Shown piece after piece: positions 1 to 5,808 of a stretch of DNA of 5,808 nt (positions are counted from its first letter, which is position 1; each line of letters begins with the position of its first letter). Source of the stretch: Arenicella sp. (lineage in GTDB: Bacteria; Pseudomonadota; Gammaproteobacteria; Arenicellales; Arenicellaceae); NCBI GenBank assembly GCA_018677115.1, contig JAHHOC010000336.1, positions 1 to 5,808 on the forward strand. Direction: 5' to 3'. The position numbers were made by a program, and so were the translations under genes. Below the pieces are notes generated by a model that did not search any database, had not been told where the DNA came from, and saw nothing but the letters and a program-made list of their open reading frames with translations.

Positions 1-7
1 GTGTAGT

Positions 8-19
8 CTGCCTATAATT
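8..19 (+). promoter_or_regulatory. Candidate sigma70 -10 element upstream of the amidohydrolase gene
   Basis: A perfect TATAAT hexamer lies at 13-18, preceded by CTGCC. Transcription would start near position 25 and leave a leader of about 24 nt before the TTG start at 49. A -35 box at normal spacing would lie left of the window edge, so it cannot be inspected. A TG dinucleotide at 9-10 is one base too far upstream for a textbook extended -10. An almost identical 12-base motif recurs upstream of the protease gene. Confidence 0.55.
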
Positions 20-36
20 GAACAGCAGATTTTTAT

Positions 37-40
37 GGAG
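37..40 (+). promoter_or_regulatory. Ribosome binding site (GGAG) that fixes a TTG start
   Basis: GGAG at 37-40 sits 8 nt before the TTG codon at 49-51. This good spacing supports initiation at TTG. The conserved N-terminal beta-strand of the amidohydrolase fold (YDYLIKNAKVFDG) begins only about five residues after it, so a later start would remove family-conserved sequence. Confidence 0.7.
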
Positions 41-48
41 TAACAGAC

Positions 49-1986
49 TTGAACAAGCAATACGACTACCTGATTAAAAACGCTAAGGTTTTCGATGGCG
101 GGGCAACTCCGCTGTTTGAAGACGTGGCTATCGCCAACGGCAAAATTGCCGCTCGCGCAATGGACATTGCACCCGAGACCGCCAGCCAGGTGATCGACGC
201 AGGCGGTAAATGGTTGATGCCCGGCCTGTTCGACATCCATACTCATTATGACCTTGAGCTGGAAGTCGCGCCGCACCTGCCTGAATCCACCCGCCATGGC
301 ACCACCTCGGTGGTGATCGCAAATTGCAGCCTCGGGTTGGCCTTCGGCGCTCAGCGCCGCGACGGCTTCGACCCCATTGTTGACTGTTACGCCCGGGTTG
401 AGAATGTGCCCAAGCACGTGCTGCGCAACATTGGCGACAAAGTTGATTGGCAGACGCCGGCCAGTTACCTCGAGCATCTCGACGCGCTGAACCTGGGGCC
501 GAACGTGGTGCCCTTGATACCACATTCGATGCTGCGCATCGAGGTGATGGGTTTTGAAGACAGCATTTCTCGTGACCCCACTGACGCTGAATTGGAAACA
601 ATGGAGGCGTTGCTGGAAGATGCGATGCAAAAGGGCTACGCCGGGTTTTCCACCGATGCACTGCCGTTTCATTATCTGGCCAACCAGCCAAACACCGACA
701 AGGTGATACCCACCCAATACGCCAAATATGAAGAGCTCAAGGCCCTGACCGATATCGTGCGCGAGCATGATGGCGTGTGGCAGGCGACCCCACCCAAGGA
801 CGATTCAAAGGAAATCATGCGCACCTTTATGCTCACCTCCGGCCGCTTTTTCGGCAAGCCGTTAAGGACCACTGTGGTGGCCGCCATGGACGTGCAAAGC
901 AGCCGCAAAATACTGCCGCTCGGCCTGTTGTTGGCGCGCCTGCTTAACAGCCGCTGGATCAATGGCAAGTTCTATCTGCAGGCGCTGGCCGCACCGTTCA
1001 AGGTGTGGGCCGATGGTGCAGTAACCCCGTTGGCCGAAGAAATAGCGGAATTGCGCGAGCTCAATGAGCTCGACCTCGAAGACCGCGAGGGGCGCGCCCG
1101 GCTATTAAATGACCCGGCTTATATGCAGCGCTTCAAGGCCATGTGGATGAAAGGCAAGCAGGGCTTTTCCATTGCCCGCTTGAAACGCCTGCTGCGTCTG
1201 GAAGACTATGCATTTAACCGCACTATTGCCGACATGCAGATCGATAAGTGCCCACTGGCCAACTGGCGTGGAATGAGTTTTGAGCAGGTGTTTGATCGGG
1301 TGAAAGCGCTTAACAGCGGGCAACAGGTAGAGCTCACTGACAGTGAGCGCGAAATCATCCATAACGATTTCTCCTGGGTAGTCGATGAAGCCGATTTTGT
1401 TATCCAGATGCTGCGCAGTTTTGACCTTGAATTAAGCTGGTCGACCGTGACTGCCAATCGTGATCCGGCGGTGTTGCGTAAGCTGCTGATGAACAAAGTG
1501 CTGCTGCCCGGCTTTAATGACTCCGGCGCGCACCTGACCAATATGGCCTTTTATGACTGCAATCTGCGGGCCCTGAAAATAGCTGCTGAGGGAACCGACA
1601 GCGATGCTGATGTCGCCTATATGGTCAAACGCCTGACGCGTGACCCGGCAGAGGTGTTTGGTGTGGAGGGCGGCCGCATTGACATTGGCGACCAGGCCGA
1701 TGTGATCCTTATCGACCCGCTGCAACTGGCCGCCTACGATGGCGAAGCCGGAGTCACCCGGCAATACCGGGATGACTTCGAGCATGAACAGCTGGTCAAC
1801 CGCTCCGACTCGGTTGTGCCGTTGGTGATGATTGCAGGCGATATTATCTGGCAGCATGACGCCTTTCCCGATGATGCCGGCAGGCGTAGGTTCGGCCGTG
1901 TGCTGCGGGCTAAAAATCATCACCAACAGGCTAGCGCTGATGCGGCTGCCGATACAGTAGAACTCGATTCGGTAGTCAACGCTTGA
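49..1986 (+). CDS. D-aminoacylase-like amidohydrolase (amidohydrolase family 3)
   Basis: This is a 645-residue metal-dependent hydrolase of the amidohydrolase superfamily, closest in pattern to N-acyl-D-amino-acid deacylases. Residues 1-60 form the N-terminal strand region ending in MPGLFD. The metal motif HTH (H64, H66) follows, then HGTTSVVIANCS, with C93 at the position of the bridging Cys of D-aminoacylases. PHSMLR (H159) and GFSTDALPFH (H208) follow. The active-site Asp is D491 in NDSGAH, and a C-terminal strand region (GRIDIGDQADVILIDP) closes the composite beta-sandwich. The two His ligands of classical D-aminoacylases are not evident: their expected positions read WQATPP (244-249) and VVAAMD (276-281). 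The overall pattern recalls longer actinobacterial homologues such as mycobacterial Rv2913c, annotated as a possible D-amino acid aminohydrolase. No signal peptide is seen, so it is probably cytoplasmic. The last ~20 residues are Ala- and Asp-rich and probably disordered. It is first in an operon with the DUF3089 gene. The family is clear; the substrate is unknown. Confidence 0.9.
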   Translation: MNKQYDYLIKNAKVFDGGATPLFEDVAIANGKIAARAMDIAPETASQVIDAGGKWLMPGLFDIHTHYDLELEVAPHLPESTRHGTTSVVIANCSLGLAFGAQRRDGFDPIVDCYARVENVPKHVLRNIGDKVDWQTPASYLEHLDALNLGPNVVPLIPHSMLRIEVMGFEDSISRDPTDAELETMEALLEDAMQKGYAGFSTDALPFHYLANQPNTDKVIPTQYAKYEELKALTDIVREHDGVWQATPPKDDSKEIMRTFMLTSGRFFGKPLRTTVVAAMDVQSSRKILPLGLLLARLLNSRWINGKFYLQALAAPFKVWADGAVTPLAEEIAELRELNELDLEDREGRARLLNDPAYMQRFKAMWMKGKQGFSIARLKRLLRLEDYAFNRTIADMQIDKCPLANWRGMSFEQVFDRVKALNSGQQVELTDSEREIIHNDFSWVVDEADFVIQMLRSFDLELSWSTVTANRDPAVLRKLLMNKVLLPGFNDSGAHLTNMAFYDCNLRALKIAAEGTDSDADVAYMVKRLTRDPAEVFGVEGGRIDIGDQADVILIDPLQLAAYDGEAGVTRQYRDDFEHEQLVNRSDSVVPLVMIAGDIIWQHDAFPDDAGRRRFGRVLRAKNHHQQASADAAADTVELDSVVNA

Positions 1987-1996
1987 GCTGGCGCAG

Positions 1997-3172
1997 ATGT
2001 TTTTAAAGACTTCACCGCTCAAAACGGCCCTGCTAATCCTGATTTTGTTGATCATCGCGCTGCTGGTATTCCATAAGAGGTTCATTGAGTGGTATGTCAG
2101 TCCCGCGGATGAATTTGCTCTTGAGCAGGCACCAGCTGCGCCGGACTATGATCAATATCGGTTCTGGAGTGCCCATCCCGACCGCGCAGACAGTTCTGAC
2201 CTGGCACCCGAAGGCAGTTCGGCTATTGATCCGCAGCAGGCGCAAATCGACGTATTTTTTGTCCAGCCAACGTCTCACTTCACCGGTGGCACATGGAACT
2301 CGGAAATGTCCACCTCGGCGTTTGCCGAGCAGGGCACCGAACATATCATCGCCACCATGGCCAGCGTGTTCAGTGCCTGCTGCCGCATTTATGCGCCGCG
2401 CTACCGCCAGGCGCACCTGGCGGCATTTATCAGGACCGGCTCACAGGCGGGCATTGAGGCATTGGACCTGGCTTACCGTGATGTAGAACAGGCATTCCTG
2501 CATTTTCTCGATAACCGTGACCCGGCACGCCCGTTTATTCTTGCCAGCCACAGCCAGGGCACACTGCATGGATTGCGTTTACTTTCCAACCATGTTGATG
2601 GTAAAGCCCTGCAGAACAAAATGACCGCTGCTTACCTGATCGGTTACTGGATTCCCAGCGATGCCCTGACCGTGACTATCCCCAATATTCCGTTGTGTGA
2701 AACTGACGACATGATCGGTTGCCTCATTACTTATGATACCTATGACATTGAGGGCACCGGGCGCGACCCGGACGGCGTGTTGCCCTACTGGTACCCCAGC
2801 GGCTGGGAGTGGGCCAACCGGCCGACTACCCTGTGTGTTAACCCGCTGAGTTGGCGCGCTGACACCAATACCGCGCCGGCTAGTGAAAACCTCGGTGCAG
2901 TGCCGATGCGCTGGACCGATGCCATCTTCGAGTTCATCGTGGACAGTAATCCCGGTTATATTTACCGAAGCCTGGGTGAACCGAAAGTTGGCTATACTTC
3001 AGCCACTTGTCGGGCTGACGGCTCGCTGATGGTGGATCCGCAGGCCGGCAGCGAATTCGACAATCGTGGTGCCGGATCCGACCGCAGCCTGCATCCCAAT
3101 GACTGGAACCTGTTCTATATGAACCTGCGGCGCAACGCCGCGCAGCGAATCAACGCCTACAAGGGCAACTGA
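1997..3172 (+). CDS. Membrane-anchored DUF3089 alpha/beta-hydrolase-like protein
   Basis: This 391-residue protein belongs, by recognisable pattern, to the DUF3089 family, an uncharacterised branch of alpha/beta hydrolases. Residues 10-25 are one strongly hydrophobic helix with no cleavage motif after it, suggesting an inner-membrane anchor. Lysines precede the helix but HKR follows it, so a periplasmic orientation of the main domain is likely, not certain. Family landmarks in order are DVFFVQPTS (85-93), W100, ASVFSACCRIYAPRYRQA (122-139), LAYRDVEQAF (158-167), the nucleophile elbow SHSQG (184-188, Ser186) and a C-terminal LHPNDWNLFY block (365-374) whose H366 is the likely catalytic His. 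Length is normal for the family. The ATG lies 10 bp after the amidohydrolase stop and has only a weak GAG (1985-1987) as Shine-Dalgarno, so translation is probably coupled to the upstream gene. Esterase- or amidase-like chemistry is an inference; no substrate is known. Confidence 0.85.
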   Translation: MFLKTSPLKTALLILILLIIALLVFHKRFIEWYVSPADEFALEQAPAAPDYDQYRFWSAHPDRADSSDLAPEGSSAIDPQQAQIDVFFVQPTSHFTGGTWNSEMSTSAFAEQGTEHIIATMASVFSACCRIYAPRYRQAHLAAFIRTGSQAGIEALDLAYRDVEQAFLHFLDNRDPARPFILASHSQGTLHGLRLLSNHVDGKALQNKMTAAYLIGYWIPSDALTVTIPNIPLCETDDMIGCLITYDTYDIEGTGRDPDGVLPYWYPSGWEWANRPTTLCVNPLSWRADTNTAPASENLGAVPMRWTDAIFEFIVDSNPGYIYRSLGEPKVGYTSATCRADGSLMVDPQAGSEFDNRGAGSDRSLHPNDWNLFYMNLRRNAAQRINAYKGN

Positions 3173-3199
3173 GTCTCCAGCAGCCGGCAAAAAAATGCT

Positions 3200-3210
3200 T
3201 GTGAATCACA
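3200..3210. promoter_or_regulatory. Perfect 11-bp palindrome TGTGA-A-TCACA, possible operator
   Basis: The arms TGTGA (3200-3204) and TCACA (3206-3210) are exact inverted repeats around one central A. They lie 26 bp upstream of the -35 box of the first candidate protease promoter, a sensible place for a regulator site. The arms match CRP half-sites, but CRP needs a six-base spacer, so this is not a standard CRP site. Binding by any protein is inference. Confidence 0.3.
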
Positions 3211-3236
3211 GCCTTAGGAAAGGTGAAAAAGGAAAT

Positions 3237-3264
3237 TTGCAGATCGTAATTTTTGCACTATACT
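3237..3264 (+). promoter_or_regulatory. Candidate sigma70 promoter P1 for the protease gene
   Basis: TTGCAG (3237-3242) as -35 and TATACT (3259-3264) as -10 are separated by 16 bp and lie in AT-rich DNA. Each hexamer is close to consensus. Transcription would start near 3271 and give a leader of about 200 nt before the protease ATG. Confidence 0.5.
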
Positions 3265-3297
3265 GAGTCCCATTCTGCAGCAAATAATAATGGTGTC

Positions 3298-3312
3298 TGT
3301 GGCAATTCCACA
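3298..3312 (+). repeat. Short inverted repeat in the protease leader
   Basis: TGTGG (3298-3302) and CCACA (3308-3312) are exact inverted repeats around a 5-nt loop. A transcript from P1 could form a small hairpin here; no T-run follows, so it is not a terminator. It could arise by chance. Confidence 0.25.
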
Positions 3313-3344
3313 AAAGGAACTGCGCTGAGGGGACCAGTAAAAAA

Positions 3345-3356
3345 CTGCGTATAATT
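3345..3356 (+). promoter_or_regulatory. Candidate sigma70 -10 element, promoter P2 for the protease gene
   Basis: A perfect TATAAT occupies 3350-3355 within CTGCGTATAATT, which matches the motif at 8-19 in 11 of 12 bases. No good -35 hexamer lies 16-18 bp upstream (the area around 3327-3332 is G-rich), so activity would need an activator or tolerance of a weak -35. A small inverted repeat, CAGT (3335-3338) and ACTG (3344-3347), sits just upstream and overlaps the element. Transcription would start near 3362, giving a leader of about 112 nt. Confidence 0.45.
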
Positions 3357-3409
3357 TAATTACCATATCTATGATCTGGCATAAGACCAGGCACGACCGA
3401 CGTTGCTTG

Positions 3410-3434
3410 AATTCCCTAGTATTTTCAGGGAGTT
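3410..3434 (+). promoter_or_regulatory. Leader hairpin upstream of the protease gene
   Basis: Bases 3410-3417 (AATTCCCT) pair with 3427-3434 (AGGGAGTT) through 8 bp including one G-U, with a 9-nt loop. It is the strongest local stem I found in the intergenic region. It lies 28 nt before the Shine-Dalgarno and has no T-run, so a role in mRNA stability or translation is more plausible than termination. It matches no riboswitch class I recognise. Confidence 0.35.
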
Positions 3435-3461
3435 AGCATAAGGGCCGTTAGATAAATCTTT

Positions 3462-3466
3462 GGAGG
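3462..3466 (+). promoter_or_regulatory. Strong ribosome binding site (GGAGG) of the protease gene
   Basis: GGAGG at 3462-3466 is a full-strength Shine-Dalgarno, 8 nt before the ATG at 3475. It fixes that start codon, which begins directly with a classic Sec signal peptide. GGCC at 3465-3468 overlaps it and is complementary to GGCC at 3443-3446, but the 4-bp pairing is too short to claim occlusion. Confidence 0.8.
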
Positions 3467-3474
3467 CCATCAGC

Positions 3475-5808
3475 ATGACCCGTTTGATAACAATTTTAGC
3501 ATTTGCTTGCACACTTCTTTTCACCCCTCTTGTCTCGTTTTCCGTTGAGGCCTCACGGCCGATGGTTGACGAGTCTACTTTAAAAGCTGCTACGTCAAAG
3601 CAGGGCACAAAGTGGGTAAGACTACCCGATACGCTAGTGCCGGACGATGGCGGCAAGAACCGCTACATTGTTCAGTTCGATGAAGCAGCTTTGCCGCTCT
3701 ATGAAGGCGGTATTGAAGGTTTCGAAGCGACAAATGTTGGTGGCGGGGGTCGATTGGATGCGAGATCAAATGCGGCACGCGCCTATGTAGGGCTCTTGCA
3801 ATCACGCCAGAATGACTTGCTGACTTCAATGTCGAGAGAAGTGGGCAACGTTGAAGTGATGCGAACTCACCAGCACGCTCTCAATGCGGCTACAGTGCTT
3901 ATGACCAGAGTGCAGGCCAACAAAGTGCGCAGTTTGGCTGGCGTAAGGTCTGTTGAGCGCGATCGGGCAGTTAAACCCACAACCTTTACAACCCCGGGTT
4001 TTATTGGTGCAGACCAGGTCTGGGACGGCAGCGCTACAGGTATCGGTCATCTTGGTGAAGGCGTTGTGGTGGGGATTATTGACAGCGGTATCAACCACGC
4101 TCACCCTTCGTTCGCAGCGACGGGTGGCGATGGCTATGTTCACACTAACCCGCTTGGTTCCGGCGTTTATTTAGGTGATTGCCTTAGTTTTGCCGGCGCT
4201 TGTAACGATAAGTTGATTGGTTCATATACTTTCCTTGATGGGCAGACTAGCCCTGAGCCGGATGAAATATTATTGCCTGGCCAGATTCCATCAGCCGATA
4301 CAGACGGCCATGGTTCGCACGTGGCGAGCACGGCTGCTGGTAACGTCGTGCTGAATGTTGACCTGCCCGATGCCGATGGCAATCCCAGCTCAATTAACTT
4401 TCCGCAGATCTCTGGCGTGGCACCGCATGCCAATGTAGTTGCCTACAAAGTTTGCGCTCCCTCGTGTTTCTTTTCAGATATCGTAGCCGCGGTTGATCAG
4501 GCTATTGAGGACGGCGTGGTAGATGTCCTCAATCACTCGATCGGTTCTTCTCCAGGGAATCCATGGGATTCATCGCAGGCACAGGCATTTCTGGCGGCTC
4601 GCGCTGCGGGGATTTTTGTGGCGAATTCGGCCGGCAATAGTGGCCCCGATGCAGGTACGGCCGAAGCCGCAGGCAATGCGCCTTGGGTCGCCGGTGTTGC
4701 CGCCACCACTCACGATCGATCATTCCCTGAAAAAATGTTGCAGGACATGAGCGGTGGCGATACTGCTGCGCCGGCGAATATTACCGGTCGATCAGTTTCT
4801 GGCAGCATCACTGGTGATATTGTCTACGCCGGTGACTTTGCCAGCCCCGACGGTAGCAGCGACCCAGCGCAGTGCCTGGCGCCATTCCCTGCCGGAACCT
4901 TTACGGCGAGCCAGATAGTGATGTGCGACCGTGGCGCAATTGCTCGTGTAGCTAAAGGCCAGCATGTAAGAGATGGTGGTGCTGGTGGTTTTATCTTGGG
5001 CAATGTAGATGGCGCAGCAACCTCAGTCAACAACGACGCACATGTTGTCCCGGCAATTCACATCAATGCCGCTGATGCTAATGCTGTGCGTGGCTGGCTG
5101 GCGAGCGGTACTGGTCATACTGGTACAATCACATCGGTTAGTAACACTATTAGCGATCCAGCTGCCGGCGATAACGTTGCCGGATTTAGCTCGCGCGGGC
5201 CATACACCGGCTTCGATATTCTGGCGCCAAATACGGCGGCCCCGGGCGTCGATATCCTGGCAGCAGGCGCGGAACTCACTCAGGGTCAAATCGATGAAAT
5301 TCGTGCAATATATCCTTCAACATCTTGGGAATCCGTACCGGGCGAGTTTGGCTCGATCGGTGGCACGTCGATGTCCAGCCCGCATATTGCAGGCACAGCG
5401 GCGCTCTTAAAAGGAGTCAACCCTGGCTGGACTGACGCAGAAGTGTTGTCGGCCATAATGACTACGGGCACCTACGATCTGGTTAAAGAGGACGGTGTGA
5501 CTCCGGCCGACGTCCATGATATTGGTGGTGGTCGCGTACGAGTGAATCTCGCGGTCAAAGCGGGTCTGGTGCTTGACGAATCCAGCACCAACTTTCAGGC
5601 CGCCAACCCGGACACCGGCGGTGACCCCTCGGCGCTAAATGTAGCAGGTCTTGTTAAGGGTGAGTGTGTGGGTACTTGTGGATGGACGCGAACCGTGACA
5701 GCGACTGTAGCCGGCAGCTGGACCGCCACCGGGCTCGACTCGTGGGTATCGGTTAGTCCGGCATCGTTCAATCTTGCTGCAGGTGAATCGCAGGTGATAG
5801 AGATATCC
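3475..5808 (+). CDS. Secreted subtilisin-family (S8) serine protease with I9 propeptide and PA domain; 3' end outside window
   Basis: An open frame of 778 codons runs from the ATG to the window edge without a stop, so the C-terminus is missing. It encodes an exported endopeptidase. Residues 1-26 are a Sec signal peptide with probable cleavage after VEA. Residues about 61-168 form an I9-type inhibitor propeptide (RYIVQF to VRSVERD). The S8 domain then carries all active-site residues: D203 in GIIDSG, H279 in DGHGSH, oxyanion N388 in SAGNSGP and S632 in GGTSMSSPH. A PA domain (about 445-545) is inserted between Asn and Ser, as in Vpr, cucumisin and lactocepin-like proteases, followed by AGFSSRGP (569-576). 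From about residue 705 an Ig/Fn3-like beta domain begins. The mature part shows eight cysteines in four close pairs (236/243, 327/331, 467/484, 731/735), suggesting disulfides. It is probably transcribed from its own promoters. Its role is likely nutritional proteolysis; cleavage specificity is unknown. Confidence 0.93.
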   Translation, partial: MTRLITILAFACTLLFTPLVSFSVEASRPMVDESTLKAATSKQGTKWVRLPDTLVPDDGGKNRYIVQFDEAALPLYEGGIEGFEATNVGGGGRLDARSNAARAYVGLLQSRQNDLLTSMSREVGNVEVMRTHQHALNAATVLMTRVQANKVRSLAGVRSVERDRAVKPTTFTTPGFIGADQVWDGSATGIGHLGEGVVVGIIDSGINHAHPSFAATGGDGYVHTNPLGSGVYLGDCLSFAGACNDKLIGSYTFLDGQTSPEPDEILLPGQIPSADTDGHGSHVASTAAGNVVLNVDLPDADGNPSSINFPQISGVAPHANVVAYKVCAPSCFFSDIVAAVDQAIEDGVVDVLNHSIGSSPGNPWDSSQAQAFLAARAAGIFVANSAGNSGPDAGTAEAAGNAPWVAGVAATTHDRSFPEKMLQDMSGGDTAAPANITGRSVSGSITGDIVYAGDFASPDGSSDPAQCLAPFPAGTFTASQIVMCDRGAIARVAKGQHVRDGGAGGFILGNVDGAATSVNNDAHVVPAIHINAADANAVRGWLASGTGHTGTITSVSNTISDPAAGDNVAGFSSRGPYTGFDILAPNTAAPGVDILAAGAELTQGQIDEIRAIYPSTSWESVPGEFGSIGGTSMSSPHIAGTAALLKGVNPGWTDAEVLSAIMTTGTYDLVKEDGVTPADVHDIGGGRVRVNLAVKAGLVLDESSTNFQAANPDTGGDPSALNVAGLVKGECVGTCGWTRTVTATVAGSWTATGLDSWVSVSPASFNLAAGESQVIEIS

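Larger units (their letters stand above)
3173..3474 (+). other. Intergenic control region between the hydrolase operon and the protease gene
   Basis: About 300 bp without a convincing gene, visibly richer in A and T than the flanking coding sequence. It contains an A7 run (3189-3195), a perfect 11-bp palindrome, a purine-rich stretch (3218-3236), two candidate promoters, small inverted repeats and the ribosome binding site of the protease gene. I found no GC-rich hairpin followed by a T-run, so the hydrolase operon has no evident intrinsic terminator. It may end Rho-dependently or read through. Confidence 0.7.

Noticed and set aside
1057..1083. Local repeat of GAGCTC within the amidohydrolase gene
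   Set aside because: It is explained by an ELNELDLED-type helical coding segment and needs no separate function.
1432..2085. A 217-codon open frame on the minus strand overlapping the end of the amidohydrolase gene and the start of the DUF3089 gene
   Set aside because: It is antisense to two well-supported genes, has no recognisable domain, and its low-complexity composition fits a reverse-frame shadow. The same applies to 128-691 on the minus strand.
3160..3200. Intrinsic terminator after the DUF3089 gene at GCCGGC followed by a run of A
   Set aside because: The run is A, not T, on the transcribed sense, and no stable stem precedes it.
3200..3210. CRP binding site
   Set aside because: The TGTGA and TCACA arms are separated by one base, not the six that CRP requires.
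3290..3328. A 12-codon ATG frame in the leader (ATG at 3290, TGA at 3326-3328) as a possible leader peptide
   Set aside because: It has no Shine-Dalgarno, no run of regulatory codons, and no terminator/antiterminator pair downstream.
3265..3360. Cyclic di-GMP or other known riboswitch in the protease leader
   Set aside because: None of the conserved core blocks I know could be placed; only short simple stems are present.
3475..3520. Lipoprotein signal in the protease (Cys12)
   Set aside because: The residues before Cys12 read AFA; the bulky Phe at -2 does not fit a lipobox, while a good type I cleavage site follows at residue 26.
3369..3656. A minus-strand open frame crossing the protease leader and signal peptide
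   Set aside because: It runs antisense to a strong Shine-Dalgarno and a clear signal peptide, and no family features are visible in its translation.

Overview
The window looks like an ordinary chromosomal stretch from a Gram-negative bacterium, most likely a gammaproteobacterium of the marine or environmental kind. The evidence is indirect: moderately GC-rich coding DNA, sigma70-like -10 boxes, purine Shine-Dalgarno sites, and a gene mix (amidohydrolase, DUF3089 protein, large secreted S8 protease) that I associate with such organisms. No marker gene fixes the taxonomy. Three protein genes, all on the plus strand, fill almost all of the window. I see no RNA gene, mobile element, CRISPR array or integration boundary.

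Layout. Positions 1-48 hold a perfect TATAAT box and a GGAG ribosome binding site leading to a TTG-started gene (49-1986). This encodes a 645-residue D-aminoacylase-like metal-dependent amidohydrolase. After 10 bp comes a second gene (1997-3172) for a membrane-anchored alpha/beta-hydrolase-like protein of the DUF3089 family with a Ser-centred nucleophile motif. The two probably form a translationally coupled operon. A roughly 300 bp AT-richer intergenic region (3173-3474) follows. It holds two candidate promoters, a perfect 11-bp palindrome and small hairpins, but no convincing terminator. It leads into a third gene (3475 to beyond 5808) for a secreted subtilisin-family (S8) protease. Signal peptide, I9 propeptide, complete Asp-His-Asn-Ser active site, an inserted PA domain and the start of a C-terminal Ig/Fn3-like domain are all visible before the window cuts it off.

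How the genes work together. The first two are probably co-transcribed hydrolases: one apparently cytoplasmic and acting on an N-acylated or cyclic amide, the other anchored in the inner membrane with its catalytic domain probably in the periplasm. Their substrate is not readable from sequence. The protease has its own promoter region and is probably independent, working in extracellular protein degradation. I found no clear new biological system. The most worthwhile leads are the unusual metal-ligand pattern of the amidohydrolase, the uncharacterised two-gene operon, and the control region of the protease.
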